DNA of 64,000 bases from Pseudomonadales bacterium (GTDB taxonomy: Bacteria > Pseudomonadota > Gammaproteobacteria > Pseudomonadales > Azotimanducaceae), in contig JAWKZN010000002.1 of the NCBI GenBank assembly GCA_041395945.1, positions 936,556 through 1,000,555 on the forward strand, in the 5' to 3' direction. The stretch's first letter is position 1, and the number at the start of each line of letters is the position of its first letter. The notes under the pieces are model-generated. The model was not told the origin of the DNA and did not search any database. It was given only the letters and a program-made list of their open reading frames with translations. Shown one piece after another: positions 1 to 9,480 of the stretch. The translations under genes and the position numbers were made by a program.

Positions 1-2126
1 CTGAACCGGTAAGTGTTCGAGGATTCTGCAGGCAGGCGCTCGGGCGGTCCGCCTGCATCCTTCTCCTGTAACAGACTGATCAGTGCATCAGTGAGCTGCC
101 GGGGTCGGATCGGTTTTGTGAAGGTATAGTCAAACAGTTCACCGTGCTGTCCGTCGCCCAGCGAAGAAAGCAGGATGAGCAGCGGCCGCCTGTCGGGGAT
201 TGCGCGAAGCGCCCGCGCCAGTTCAACACCGTCCATGCCCGGCATGTGCATGTCCAAAATCAGCATCCGGCAGTCAGTATCTGCCAGATAGGCATCGAGC
301 AGCCCCCGGGGATCCTCCAGTACCCGGGCGTTCATACCCAGCCGGGTCAGATAGCTCTCCAGGACCCGACGATTGGTCTGATTGTCATCGACCGCGAGCA
401 CACGGCAACCCCGAAGCGTCTCGAGCGATTCGGTACGGGTACCCGCAGTAACCTGCATCGGCAGCAGACAGCGGAAGGTCGAGCCACGCCCGTACTCGCT
501 GCTGACTTCAATCTCACCACCCATCAGGTGGACGAGTTCCCGGGTGATGCTCAGACCCAGACCGGTGCCACCGAAACGCCGGGTGGTGGAAGCATCCGCC
601 TGCGTGAAAGCATCAAACACCCGATCGATCTGCTCTTTCGGTATCCCCAGGCCACTGTCGATCACGGCGATCTCCAGCAGACAAATCTCCCGCCCCTCTT
701 CAGCAGGCGCAGCCCGGGGTTTTGAATCCTGTTCCCGCACAGCCAGACAGACCTCGCCTCTGTCGGTGAACTTCACCGCATTACCGAGGAGATTGATCAC
801 CACCTGACGGATGCGGGAACTGTCACCGATGTAGTGCTCGGGCAGGTCAAGATCCCAATCAAACAGCAGTTCGAGATCTTTCTCCATGGCGGAGGGGAGT
901 ACCACGTCGAGTGCGTCTGCAAGACAGGCTTCCAGATCGAAGGCATGACTCTCCAGCTGGATCTGACCCGCGTCCACTTTGGAGAAGTCGAGAATCGAGT
1001 TGATGATATGCAGCAGAGACTCCCCGCTGGCACGAATCGTCTCCACGTAATCCTTCTGCTGGTGGTTCAACTCAGTGCCACCGAGAAGCGACGTCATTCC
1101 GATCACACCGTTCATTGGTGTGCGGATCTCGTGTGACATGTTGGCCAGAAACTGGGTCCTGGCGGCGGCGGCGGATTCTGCCGCCAGACGCGCTTCATTC
1201 AACAGCCGGGTCTGTTCCGCCTGGTGCGAGATGTCCTGCACTGTGCCGAATATTTGCACATCTCCACTCCCGCGCTGGCCGATGACGCGGATGTCGATAC
1301 ACTGACCCTCACCACTGAGAACCGCGCACTGCATCTCGAAGTCGCGCGCGACACCCGACTGCAGACTTTCCAGGTGTGCCAGCAGCACGGGCTGTTCCGC
1401 CGGTACCGCCATCATGTCGATGGCATCAGAGATCAGCAGAGAAGGCAGCGGTGGTCGTGCCAGAATCTCCCACAGCGAATCACTGAACTGCAGTCTTCCA
1501 CCCGGGTAGTACTCCCAGTTCCCGACCCGCAGTACCCGCTGGGCCCGCTGCAGCGTGCGCTCGCTCAACAGCAACCGGTTTTCGGCTTCAAGGCGCTGCG
1601 ACCTGCTGAGAATGGCGGAAGCAAGGATGAGATAGAGAAAACCGATGAACGGCAGCATCTGGGACAGAAAGAACATGCCGGATACCACAGGCTCCGGCAG
1701 CATCAGAACAGTACCGGTAACGTTGATTGCCGCCAGTCCCAGGAAGATCCGCAGGTGCGACACCCGCTGCAGTGTGGCGGCAGCGGCAGCGGTGTAAATG
1801 AAACTCTGCAGCGCTGCCTCGAAGCTCAGATTCTGCTGGTAATTGTGGATGGTCTGCGACATGGCACCCCACGCCAGCAGCCAGACCCACACCAGCTCCA
1901 GATGCCGGACCGCTATGTGCCGGACAAATGTCAGCCCGACCACCAAGGCGAATCCGGCAATCATCACCCCATACACCGACCAGTCCAGCAGGGTGCGGGT
2001 GGTGTAGGTGCTGCCGAGCCAGCCAGCCAGGAAAATGGCCACGACTGCGAGGATGCCGACCGCCCGATAGTGCAGCACAGGATTCGCCAGCAGGCGCTCG
2101 AGCAGGATCGGTCGGACCGTCGCCAT
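1..2126 (-). CDS. Hybrid sensor histidine kinase/response regulator (partial, runs off left edge)
   Basis: The minus-strand frame is open from ATG at 2126 to the window edge, so the C-terminus is missing. The first ~190 residues form several hydrophobic segments (a membrane input domain), followed by a PAS-like linker. The kinase core is clear: phosphoacceptor His332 in MSHEIRTPMNG, N-box NLLGNAVKFT, G1 DSGLGIP and G2 GGTGLGLSI. A receiver domain follows with the acidic pair in AVDDNQ, phosphoacceptor Asp625 in LILDMHMPG and a conserved Lys in FTKPIRP. It should autophosphorylate at the membrane and pass phosphate to its own receiver; an Hpt domain may lie beyond the edge. The signal is unknown. 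It sits about 100 bp downstream of the peroxidase gene on the same strand. Confidence 0.93.
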   Translation of the reverse strand, partial: MATVRPILLERLLANPVLHYRAVGILAVVAIFLAGWLGSTYTTRTLLDWSVYGVMIAGFALVVGLTFVRHIAVRHLELVWVWLLAWGAMSQTIHNYQQNLSFEAALQSFIYTAAAAATLQRVSHLRIFLGLAAINVTGTVLMLPEPVVSGMFFLSQMLPFIGFLYLILASAILSRSQRLEAENRLLLSERTLQRAQRVLRVGNWEYYPGGRLQFSDSLWEILARPPLPSLLISDAIDMMAVPAEQPVLLAHLESLQSGVARDFEMQCAVLSGEGQCIDIRVIGQRGSGDVQIFGTVQDISHQAEQTRLLNEARLAAESAAAARTQFLANMSHEIRTPMNGVIGMTSLLGGTELNHQQKDYVETIRASGESLLHIINSILDFSKVDAGQIQLESHAFDLEACLADALDVVLPSAMEKDLELLFDWDLDLPEHYIGDSSRIRQVVINLLGNAVKFTDRGEVCLAVREQDSKPRAAPAEEGREICLLEIAVIDSGLGIPKEQIDRVFDAFTQADASTTRRFGGTGLGLSITRELVHLMGGEIEVSSEYGRGSTFRCLLPMQVTAGTRTESLETLRGCRVLAVDDNQTNRRVLESYLTRLGMNARVLEDPRGLLDAYLADTDCRMLILDMHMPGMDGVELARALRAIPDRRPLLILLSSLGDGQHGELFDYTFTKPIRPRQLTDALISLLQEKDAGGPPERLPAESSNTYRF

Positions 2127-2133
2127 GTTTTTA

Positions 2134-2156
2134 CCTCTTCTTCAGTCTAGAAGAGG
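2134..2156 (-). promoter_or_regulatory. Hairpin overlapping the kinase ribosome-binding site
   Basis: On the minus strand CCTCTTC and GAAGAGG form a perfect 7-bp stem around a 9-nt loop. The second arm contains the Shine-Dalgarno AAGAGG, 7 nt before the ATG at 2126, so pairing would hide the ribosome-binding site. This is seen directly; a regulatory role is inference. Confidence 0.4.
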
Positions 2157-2230
2157 ATCCCCCGGGGGCCAGGATTCACACCTGGACCCCGAAGGCAGAC
2201 GCTGAAACTGTGAACTCTGACCGCCCGGAA

Positions 2231-2698
2231 TCAGCCGAGCAGTTCGGCAATCCGAGCCTCGATCTCTTCCGGGGTGGTTTTCGGCTCGAAGCGATCAACG
2301 ACCTTGCCCTGGCCATCCACCAGAAACTTGGTGAAGTTCCAGGCGATGTCGCCGGGTTTGCCCTTTTTCAGGAACTCATAGAGATCGCAGGCACCGGTAC
2401 CATTGACCTCGATCTTCGAAAACAGCGGAAAGTTCACGTCGTACTTCGATGTGGCGAATTCCAGAATTTCGGCATCGCTGCCGGGTTCCTGGGCACCGAA
2501 CTGGTTGCAGGGGAAGCCGAGTACCGAAAATCCCTTGCTTGCGTGGGTCTCCTGAAGGGTACGCAGACCTGCGTACTGTGGTGTCAGTCCTCAGCGACTG
2601 GCGACGTTGACGATCAGGCAGAGCTTTCCCTGAAAGTCCGCTAAACTCACCCGCTCACCATTGATGTCATTCATTTCGATGTTGTGAAAATCGGTCAT
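2231..2698 (-). CDS. Selenocysteine glutathione peroxidase (UGA at residue 36)
   Basis: Glutathione/thioredoxin peroxidase that reduces hydroperoxides. The frame runs through an in-frame TGA at 2591-2593, in the context NVASR-TGA-GLTPQY, exactly where the family has its catalytic Cys or Sec (NVAS-x-C/U-G-x-T). The protein continues with FPCNQFG (catalytic Gln), WNFTKFLVD (catalytic Trp) and a normal C-terminus, giving about 155 residues, the usual bacterial length. A SECIS-like hairpin follows the TGA, so selenocysteine insertion is far more likely than a nonsense mutation. ATG 2698 is preferred over ATG 2704 because GAGGAG is well spaced before it. SelA/B/C/D genes are not in this window. 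A conventional gene caller would split or truncate this gene. Confidence 0.88.
2559..2576 (-). promoter_or_regulatory. Bacterial SECIS hairpin
   Basis: On the coding strand a perfect 7-bp stem (GUACGCA/UGCGUAC) closes a GGUC loop beginning 22 nt after the UGA. The apical part GCAGGUCUGC matches my recollection of the Escherichia coli fdhF SECIS, whose GU in the loop is contacted by SelB. It also encodes sensible peroxidase residues. Confidence 0.85.
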
Positions 2699-2769
2699 TG
2701 CCATCTCTCCTCGAGTTCGGTGCCCGATCATAACCCCAACCATCCGCCAACAGAACTCAGGTGGTCGCC

Positions 2770-5286
2770 ATGCCCGTCTCTTCACCCTCACTCCCTGCCG
2801 CGGTCGGCCCACTGCTCGGACTGATCCTGCTGGCAGCGCTCCCCGGGCTGGCGCCGGCCGACACACTGCTGGTGAAACAGACGAAGGGCACCTTCATCGA
2901 CAGCTTCCGCCAGCTCGAGGACATCTGGCCGACACCCAACATCTACCGCACCGCGTCCGGTGCACCCGGGCACGCCTACTGGCAGCAGCAGGTCGACTAC
3001 CGGATCGAAATTGCCCTCGATGAAGACGCCCGCCAGCTCAGCGGCTCGGAAACGATCACCTACCACAACCGATCACCAGACTCGCTTCGCTATCTCTGGC
3101 TGCAGCTGGATCAGAACCGTTTCAGCGAAGCGTCGATGGATGATCGCACCCGCACAATCGCCGAGCCGGGTAAGCTGACATTCGGTGAACTGCGACGCCT
3201 GCAGTTTCTGCGCGACTTCGACGGCGGCCACAAAATCACCCGTGTGGCCGCCGGCAGTACACCCCTGGCCCATGCTGTGGTTGGCACTCTGTTACGCGTC
3301 GACCTTCCCGAACCACTGAAGCCCGGCGCCAGCACGAAGTTCAGCATCGACTGGCACTACAACATGGTGGAAGAGGACGCCGTGAACGCCCGGGCCGGTT
3401 ACGAGCACTTCCCCGAAGACGGCAACGACATATTCCTCGTCGCCCAGTGGTATCCACGTCTGACCGCCTACTCCGACTATGAAGGCTGGCATAACAAGGA
3501 ATTCCTCGGTAACGGCGAGTTCACCCTGGAATTCGGTAACTATGATGTTTCCATCACGGTGCCGGCCGACCACATCGTATCGTCCACCGGCGTGTTACAG
3601 AATGCGGGCCAGGTACTGAGCAGCGCCCAGCGGGCACGTCTCAAGGACGCAGAGAACGCTTCCCGCCCGGTGTATATCGTGACACCGGAAGAAGCACTGG
3701 AGAATGAAAAGGATCGCGCCACCGGGACCCGTACCTGGCGTTTCAAAGCAGACAATGTAAGGGATTTTGCCTGGGCTTCTTCCCGCAAGTTCATCTGGGA
3801 CGCCCAGGGCTACCAGCAGAACGATCGCGACACACCCTTTGTGATGGCCATGTCCTTCTTCCCGAAAGAAGGTGATCCGCTGTGGTCGCGCTATTCCACC
3901 CAGGCGGTGATTCACACCATGGAGGTCTATTCCCGGTTTTCGTTTCCCTACCCCTATCCGACCGCGCAATCGGTCAACGGTCCGGTGGGCGGTATGGAAT
4001 ATCCGATGATCACCTTCAACGGCCCGCGCACCGAGCTGCAGGAGGATGGCGAACGTACCTACTCCCGGGGCGAAAAGCAGTTTCTGATCGGTGTGGTGAT
4101 ACACGAGATCGGCCACACCTACTTTCCGATGGTGGTCAATTCGGACGAGCGTCAGTGGACGTGGATGGACGAAGGCCTGAACACCTTCCTGCAGTTCATC
4201 GCAGAGCAAGAGTGGGAGGTCGATTACCCGTCCGAGCGCGGAGAAGCACGCTGGATCGTCGATTTCATGAAAGGCGATATCCAGGTTCCGATCATGACCA
4301 ACTCCGAGTCGCTGCTGCAGTTCGGCAACAACGCCTATGCGAAACCGGCCACCGCGCTCAACATACTGCGTGAAACGGTGATTGGCAGAGAACGCTTCGA
4401 TGTAGCCTTCCGTGAGTATGCACAGCGCTGGATGTTCAGGCGTCCAACGCCCGTCGACCTGTTCCGGACCATCGAAGAGTCTTCCGGCACTGACCTCGAC
4501 TGGTTCTGGCGCGGCTGGTTCTATTCCACCGACCATGTGGACATTTCCATCGATCGGGTGACTCATCTGAAAGTGAACACGAAAAACCCCGATGTGGAAT
4601 ATCCCTGGCTGCGGGAACAGTATCTCGACGAACCCGTTTCCCGCACCGACCTCAACAATGCCGCCGAAGGGAAGCCCAAACGTACCGAGCGCATGCCCGA
4701 ACTGCTGGATTTCTACAACGAAAACGATCCCTTTACGGTAAGTAACAAGGATCGCAACGCCTATGCCGAGTATCTGAAGAGTCTCGAGGATCCGAAAAAC
4801 AGCACACCGGACTGGAAAAAACGCGTGCTGGAGAAAGCGATCGCGGACGACCTGAATTACTACATGCTGGAATTTTCCAACCGCGGCGGTCTGGTGATGC
4901 CGATTATCCTGCGTCTGCACTATCAGGACGGCTCGGCTGAAGATCTGCATCTGCCCGCCGAGATCTGGCGGCGCAACGCAGCCCAGGTCAACAAACTGAT
5001 CGCCCGCAGCGGCGTTCTTACCGGTGTCGAAGTGGACCCGCACTGGGAGACTGCTGATGTGGACCAGTCCAACAATCACTATCCACGACGCATCCTGCCG
5101 TCGCGCCTGGAACTCTTCGATATGCCCGATGCACCCACACCCATTCCCGAACGCGACCTGATGCAGGACATCAAGACCGAGTTGAAACTGGATGGATCCA
5201 AGACCGACGGGCCGGATGCCGCCCCGCTGCGTAAAGGCAGTGCGGATGAAGCGGTGCCCATGCTCAAATCCCCTCCGTCAGGCTGA
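2770..5286 (+). CDS. M1-family zinc metallopeptidase, exported
   Basis: Aminopeptidase-like gluzincin of about 838 residues. An N-terminal signal peptide (hydrophobic stretch ending near APADT) is followed by an M1 N-terminal beta domain with GPVGGMEYPM (exopeptidase-like GxMEN region, here GGMEYP). The zinc site HEIGHTYFP lies at residues 445-453, with the third ligand in the downstream MDEGLNTFLQF helix. The C-terminal ~300 residues are less typical. It probably trims peptides in the periplasm. ATG 2770 is preferred to GTG 2761 because only then does a compact signal peptide follow. The next gene overlaps closely and is probably co-transcribed. Confidence 0.88.
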   Translation: MPVSSPSLPAAVGPLLGLILLAALPGLAPADTLLVKQTKGTFIDSFRQLEDIWPTPNIYRTASGAPGHAYWQQQVDYRIEIALDEDARQLSGSETITYHNRSPDSLRYLWLQLDQNRFSEASMDDRTRTIAEPGKLTFGELRRLQFLRDFDGGHKITRVAAGSTPLAHAVVGTLLRVDLPEPLKPGASTKFSIDWHYNMVEEDAVNARAGYEHFPEDGNDIFLVAQWYPRLTAYSDYEGWHNKEFLGNGEFTLEFGNYDVSITVPADHIVSSTGVLQNAGQVLSSAQRARLKDAENASRPVYIVTPEEALENEKDRATGTRTWRFKADNVRDFAWASSRKFIWDAQGYQQNDRDTPFVMAMSFFPKEGDPLWSRYSTQAVIHTMEVYSRFSFPYPYPTAQSVNGPVGGMEYPMITFNGPRTELQEDGERTYSRGEKQFLIGVVIHEIGHTYFPMVVNSDERQWTWMDEGLNTFLQFIAEQEWEVDYPSERGEARWIVDFMKGDIQVPIMTNSESLLQFGNNAYAKPATALNILRETVIGRERFDVAFREYAQRWMFRRPTPVDLFRTIEESSGTDLDWFWRGWFYSTDHVDISIDRVTHLKVNTKNPDVEYPWLREQYLDEPVSRTDLNNAAEGKPKRTERMPELLDFYNENDPFTVSNKDRNAYAEYLKSLEDPKNSTPDWKKRVLEKAIADDLNYYMLEFSNRGGLVMPIILRLHYQDGSAEDLHLPAEIWRRNAAQVNKLIARSGVLTGVEVDPHWETADVDQSNNHYPRRILPSRLELFDMPDAPTPIPERDLMQDIKTELKLDGSKTDGPDAAPLRKGSADEAVPMLKSPPSG

Positions 5287-5287
5287 T

Positions 5288-5899
5288 ATGTCCCGTGACC
5301 GGTACCCTGGCGCGCAGAGTGTTGAGCTGATGCTGCGACCCGTCGGATGCTCAGCGCTGCGCTCACTGATCGCGGTAGCGCTGGTGCTGTGCACAACCTT
5401 CGCTGCAACAACCGCAGACGCCCATCGCCTGCGTGTCGCCATCACGACCCTGCTGTTCAACGACCACAGCGGCCGCATCGAAGTCATGCACCGCTTCTAT
5501 CTGCATGACGCCGAACACGCGCTCACCGAACTCATGGGCCGGGGCGCGGATCTGTTCGATTCGGTGGAAGATCGGCAGCGGTTCGCTGTCTATGTGCATG
5601 AACGCTTTGAACTTGGTGTCCTGGACGACTCCGACACGCTGAACGGCAATAAAAGTCCTGATGAAAATGTGCGGCCACTGCCGCTGCGGCTGATCGGCGC
5701 CGAAATCGAAGACGACTCCCTGTGGGTTTACCAGGCCATCGCCCTCCCGGCTACCCCCATCTCCGGGCTGCAGGTGAGTCAGCGCGCGCTGCAGGACATC
5801 TGGCCGGATCAGGTGAACACGGTCAACATCGAACGCAAGGGACGGATCTCCACCCTCACCTTCCGAGCCGACACGCCGACTCAGTCGATCAGATTCTGA
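5288..5899 (+). CDS. Exported DUF6702-like protein
   Basis: About 200 residues with a signal peptide (hydrophobic core SLIAVALVLCTTFAA, cleavage near ADA-HR). The mature part begins with HRLRVAITTLLFN and contains a MHRFYLHD motif like the DUF6702 family, whose function is unknown. It starts 2 bp after the peptidase stop, so the two are probably one operon. ATG 5330 would place the signal peptide right at the N-terminus and is an equally plausible start. Confidence 0.65.
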   Translation: MSRDRYPGAQSVELMLRPVGCSALRSLIAVALVLCTTFAATTADAHRLRVAITTLLFNDHSGRIEVMHRFYLHDAEHALTELMGRGADLFDSVEDRQRFAVYVHERFELGVLDDSDTLNGNKSPDENVRPLPLRLIGAEIEDDSLWVYQAIALPATPISGLQVSQRALQDIWPDQVNTVNIERKGRISTLTFRADTPTQSIRF

Positions 5900-5926
5900 G
5901 GCGCCCGGCGCTCACCCGGCCAGCGA

Positions 5927-6328
5927 TCAATGGGCCGGTTCTGAATGGGAATGGGCCACACGGCAATTGCGGATATTGCGCAGATGGGCGACGGTGACCA
6001 GCACCACCCCGATCAGGGTCAGCGGTATCTCCAGATCTTCAGCAAACAGGTGCGATACACCGAGAAACATGAGGGTAAGGCCGATTCCGCCCGTCCAGCT
6101 CGCGAAGCGATCCCCATGATTGCGATACCCGCGCACAAACGCCCAGATCGACAGCGGCACCGCGAACGCGAGCAGCACCCAGTGCACGAGAGTTTCGGTA
6201 CCCGTCATCCAGGTTGCCAGCACCGGCGCACCGAGCAGCGCCAGCGGTAAAGCCAGGCAGTGCACCAGACACAGAGCGGAAAGGGCGATCGCCAGACGAT
6301 CGATTTTGTGGCTGTGAACGTCGCTCAC
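5927..6328 (-). CDS. MerC-domain inner-membrane protein
   Basis: About 133 residues with four hydrophobic helices. The first contains CLVHCLALP, the paired-Cys motif of MerC mercury-uptake proteins. The C-terminus ends in a His-rich tail (VAHSHSEPAH). MerC-like proteins outside mer operons are often linked to zinc or other metal handling; no mer genes are nearby, so the metal is unknown. The start is uncertain: GTG 6328 or TTG 6352 in the same frame. Confidence 0.75.
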   Translation of the reverse strand: MSDVHSHKIDRLAIALSALCLVHCLALPLALLGAPVLATWMTGTETLVHWVLLAFAVPLSIWAFVRGYRNHGDRFASWTGGIGLTLMFLGVSHLFAEDLEIPLTLIGVVLVTVAHLRNIRNCRVAHSHSEPAH

Positions 6329-6466
6329 CTGGAAGAATCCGCACAAGCGCAAAAAGGGAGCGGGTTATACCACGGCCTCCGAGGGCCTCGCCAGTTTGCA
6401 CCCACGTGCCACACCCGCAGTGTCCGTCCCCGGATCAATGTCCGTGTATTGCCCGATGCCTCCCTG

Positions 6467-7870
6467 TCAGCTCCAGTAGCCAATTCCCAGATAGGCCAGC
6501 AGACTCAACACGCCGATGAGAAAGGCGTACGGAATCTGGGTGCGGATGTGATCGATATGATCTGATGCCGCTCCGGTGGACGCCAGAATCGAGGTGTCTG
6601 AGAGCGGCGAACAGTGATCGCCAAACACGCCGCCGCCTGCGACGGCCGCCACGGTGGCATAAACGAGGGTACCGGTGGTATCGCCGGTAAAAGTGAACGC
6701 GATCGGTACGGCGATGGGCATCATGATGGCAAATGTGCCCCAGGAGGTGCCGGTGGAGAAGGCGATCACCCCGGCAATGAGAAAGGTCAACGCCGGCAGC
6801 AGCGCCGCTGTCAGCCAGCCATCAGTGGCGGAGACGATGTACTCGGCCGTTCCAAGTGCTTTCGACAGGTCATTCAACGCATAGGCGAAGGCGAGGATGA
6901 TCACCGCGGGCATGACACCCTTGATGCCCTGCATGGCGGTCTTCATCACATCCGCGAAGGGTATGCCCTGGGCCCGCATGATGACGCCCGCGATCACTGA
7001 AGACAGCAGGAAGGCCTCCATGGTGAGCGCCGAACGGGTCAGTATGAATGAGCCGATACCGACGGCAATCACCACCGCCACCGGTACAAAAAAATTCCAC
7101 CACAGGCTGGTACGCACGCCCGGATAGGGTTCGATCTCAGTGAGCTCCTCGCCCATCAGCGGGTCCGCACCATCCCGCAGGACCTGACCGGTCGTCTGCG
7201 CCCGCTCTTCCGCCGCGCGCATCGGCCCGAACTCAGGGATGACCCGAGCGGCAATCGCGCCCACCATCAGCACCGCCAGCAGCGCGTAAAAATTGAACGG
7301 AATCGAAGACACGAACACACCCATCGCATCCTCAGGCGTCTGCACCGGGCCCATGCCGATCAGCAGACCGGCAATGAACACCGCCCAGCCCGTGATCGGC
7401 ACCAGTACGCTCACCGGTGCAGAGGTCGAGTCGGCGATATAGGCAAGCTTCTCCCTGGAGATGTTGAAGCGATCAGACAGTCCCCGCATGGTGGAGCCGA
7501 CAAACAGTGGACTGAAGTAGTCGCTGAAAAACACGAACATGCCCATGAACCAGGCGATCAGCTGCACGCGCACCCGGGTCAGGCTCAGGCCTTCCACCCA
7601 GGCGCTGAAATTGCGGATCGCGCCCGTGCGCTGGAAGAAAGCAATGGTCACGCCGATAAACAGTTCGAGCAGCAGGATCCAGGAAAACGCCGTGGTGCCC
7701 AGGGCGTTCTTGAGCAGATCCGGAAAACCCATCAGCCCCTGACCCGCTGCCAGCACCCCGACAAGGCAGGCCACGGCGAGGGAGAACACGGTGTTGCGGG
7801 TAAGAAAGGCCAGCAGGATCGCAACGCTGGCGGGCAGCAGTGACAGGGCGCCGAACTGGGTTACTTCCAT
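6467..7870 (-). CDS. nhaC: Na+/H+ antiporter, NhaC family
   Basis: 467-residue integral membrane protein with about 11-12 hydrophobic segments and NhaC-type signatures: SDYFSPLFVGSTMRGLSDR in the middle, and GGGVFGDHCSPLSDTSILAS near the C-terminus. It should exchange cytoplasmic Na+ for H+ and contribute to pH and salt homeostasis; related members move organic acids. ATG 7870 opens the first membrane helix. The amine-oxidase-like gene upstream is on the same strand, and the 43-bp gap suggests co-transcription. Confidence 0.85.
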   Translation of the reverse strand: MEVTQFGALSLLPASVAILLAFLTRNTVFSLAVACLVGVLAAGQGLMGFPDLLKNALGTTAFSWILLLELFIGVTIAFFQRTGAIRNFSAWVEGLSLTRVRVQLIAWFMGMFVFFSDYFSPLFVGSTMRGLSDRFNISREKLAYIADSTSAPVSVLVPITGWAVFIAGLLIGMGPVQTPEDAMGVFVSSIPFNFYALLAVLMVGAIAARVIPEFGPMRAAEERAQTTGQVLRDGADPLMGEELTEIEPYPGVRTSLWWNFFVPVAVVIAVGIGSFILTRSALTMEAFLLSSVIAGVIMRAQGIPFADVMKTAMQGIKGVMPAVIILAFAYALNDLSKALGTAEYIVSATDGWLTAALLPALTFLIAGVIAFSTGTSWGTFAIMMPIAVPIAFTFTGDTTGTLVYATVAAVAGGGVFGDHCSPLSDTSILASTGAASDHIDHIRTQIPYAFLIGVLSLLAYLGIGYWS

Positions 7871-7913
7871 GCCTGTCGATCCACCCTGTTTATCGGTGCC
7901 GTGGCGGCATCCA

Positions 7914-9203
7914 CTACTGTTCCATACCACCGGTTCTCAGTTCGAGCCGCGAGATCAGATTGAAGCCGAGGCGTCGCAGCGGTTCCGGTGGCATCCACCT
8001 GGCGCGCCCGAACAGTCCGGCAATATCGGGTGGTGTGTGACCGGCAGCGAGTTCGGCCAGCGCCGTGCCGAAGAGTGTGCCTTTCACCACCCCGCCGCCG
8101 TTGCAGCCCGCCGAGACGAACAGTCCCGGTTCAACCTCTCCCCAGATCGGTCCGCCATTGTAGGTAAAACCCGTGGCGCCACCCCACACGGAAGCAAAGG
8201 GCGGCAGTTCGAGCTCCGGAAACCGTCTCGCGAGTGCAGCGCGCAACTGGGCGCTGACCTGGGCCGTGGGCCGTTCTCTTTCGTAGCCATAAAACGAGCG
8301 CACCAGCAGGCGTCCATCCGCCGTGCGACGCAGGGTGCTGCCCAGCCGATGCGCCGGCAGCAGCCCCCAGCGGGTGTCTGCTCCCAGGGTCGCGAGTTGC
8401 GAGGCGCTCAAGGGCTCCGTCAACCCTGCGTAGGTATACATGGCCACCATGCGCGATGCGCCGACGCCAAGTCCTTTCGCGAAAGCATTGTTCGCCAGCA
8501 TCACGGTCCGCGCACGCACCCGGCCTGCATCGCTGCGCAGACACCAGTGTCTGGCTTCACGCTGGAGCTCGCGCGCCGGACTGCGCTCGTAGATCGATAC
8601 GCCGGCCGGGAGCGTCGCAGCCAGACCGCGTATCAGCGCGGCCGGCTGGGCCAGATAACAGTGGGGCGAGTACAGGCCGGCAGCATAGAAGCCGGTGCCG
8701 ATGCGCGAAGCCAGCTGCTGCCGGTCGAGACGCTCCCAGGGCAGGCCCATCCCTTCGAGAAATTGTTCATAGCGCCCGAGGGCCTCGATACCGGCCGCTC
8801 CAGCGGCCGCGCGGTAGGTGCCCGTTCTGTGCAGGTCGCAGGAGGGGGTGGCTTCCCGCACCAGCGCTGTCATCTCCTCGAGGGTTGCGCCGATGAGCCG
8901 ATTGCATTCCCGCATTCGGGTCAGCGCCTGCGGGTCCGCATCGTCCGCCAGGGCGATCTCCAGCAGAAACCCCGAATTGCGCCCCGGGTTGCCCTCACCC
9001 AGGTCACTGGCATCGACAATGACCACCGAATCATCCGGGCGCAGAGCAAGCCAGCGCCGCGCCGCGGCAATGCCGGTGTAGCCCGCGCCCACAATTGCCA
9101 GGTCGCAGCTGATATCACCAGCCAGCATCCGCACGCCTTCGCGCTGAGGCAGCAGAGCGTTCCATCCCGAAGGACTCAGATAACTGGGGTGACTGGCAGA
9201 CAT
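7914..9203 (-). CDS. FAD-dependent amine/amino-acid oxidase (DAO family)
   Basis: About 429 residues. The N-terminal Rossmann motif DLAIVGAGYTGIAAARRWL and the following GRNSGFLLE are typical of the DAO fold as in PuuB-like gamma-glutamylputrescine oxidases and glycine/sarcosine oxidases. The C-terminal FAD contact is VSAGCNGGGVVKGTLFG. It should oxidise an amine to an imine, producing H2O2 or reducing an acceptor. The substrate cannot be read from sequence. ATG 9203 is chosen over an in-frame TTG at 9218. Confidence 0.82.
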   Translation of the reverse strand: MSASHPSYLSPSGWNALLPQREGVRMLAGDISCDLAIVGAGYTGIAAARRWLALRPDDSVVIVDASDLGEGNPGRNSGFLLEIALADDADPQALTRMRECNRLIGATLEEMTALVREATPSCDLHRTGTYRAAAGAAGIEALGRYEQFLEGMGLPWERLDRQQLASRIGTGFYAAGLYSPHCYLAQPAALIRGLAATLPAGVSIYERSPARELQREARHWCLRSDAGRVRARTVMLANNAFAKGLGVGASRMVAMYTYAGLTEPLSASQLATLGADTRWGLLPAHRLGSTLRRTADGRLLVRSFYGYERERPTAQVSAQLRAALARRFPELELPPFASVWGGATGFTYNGGPIWGEVEPGLFVSAGCNGGGVVKGTLFGTALAELAAGHTPPDIAGLFGRARWMPPEPLRRLGFNLISRLELRTGGMEQ

Positions 9204-9480
9204 AGACGCTCTCGACAACGCTCCTGTTGCAGGGCTCCGCTCGAACCTGCTCTGCGCAAAGGCGCCCCAGCGTAGAGAGCCGCTGAGGAACTATCAACTT
9301 TCCTCTGGTTAACACCCTGCACCGGTGCGCGCAGTAACGACGGAGACGTTGATACTTGATCGGTGCCTCCCTAGACTCCCGAGGCCGTCGCGATTTCCGG
9401 ACAGGGTGGCCTGCACTGCTGACCAGCCCGACTGACTTCATCTGACGGCCTGCGCCGTCTGCCACTCCGAGACTCGAATC

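Noticed and set aside
2144..2170. TCTAGA, GGATCC and CCCGGG close together, resembling a cloning-vector polylinker
   Set aside because: Spacing and flanks do not match a vector, the sequence joins two natural genes, and part of it is explained by the ribosome-binding-site hairpin.
2231..2866. Two separate small genes instead of one peroxidase
   Set aside because: Both halves fit a single glutathione peroxidase in one frame interrupted only by UGA at the catalytic position, with a SECIS hairpin after it.
3595..5079. 494-residue minus-strand frame opposite the M1 peptidase
   Set aside because: A codon shadow of a GC-rich gene; the composition (His/Val/Gly-rich, no motifs) is typical of antisense frames.
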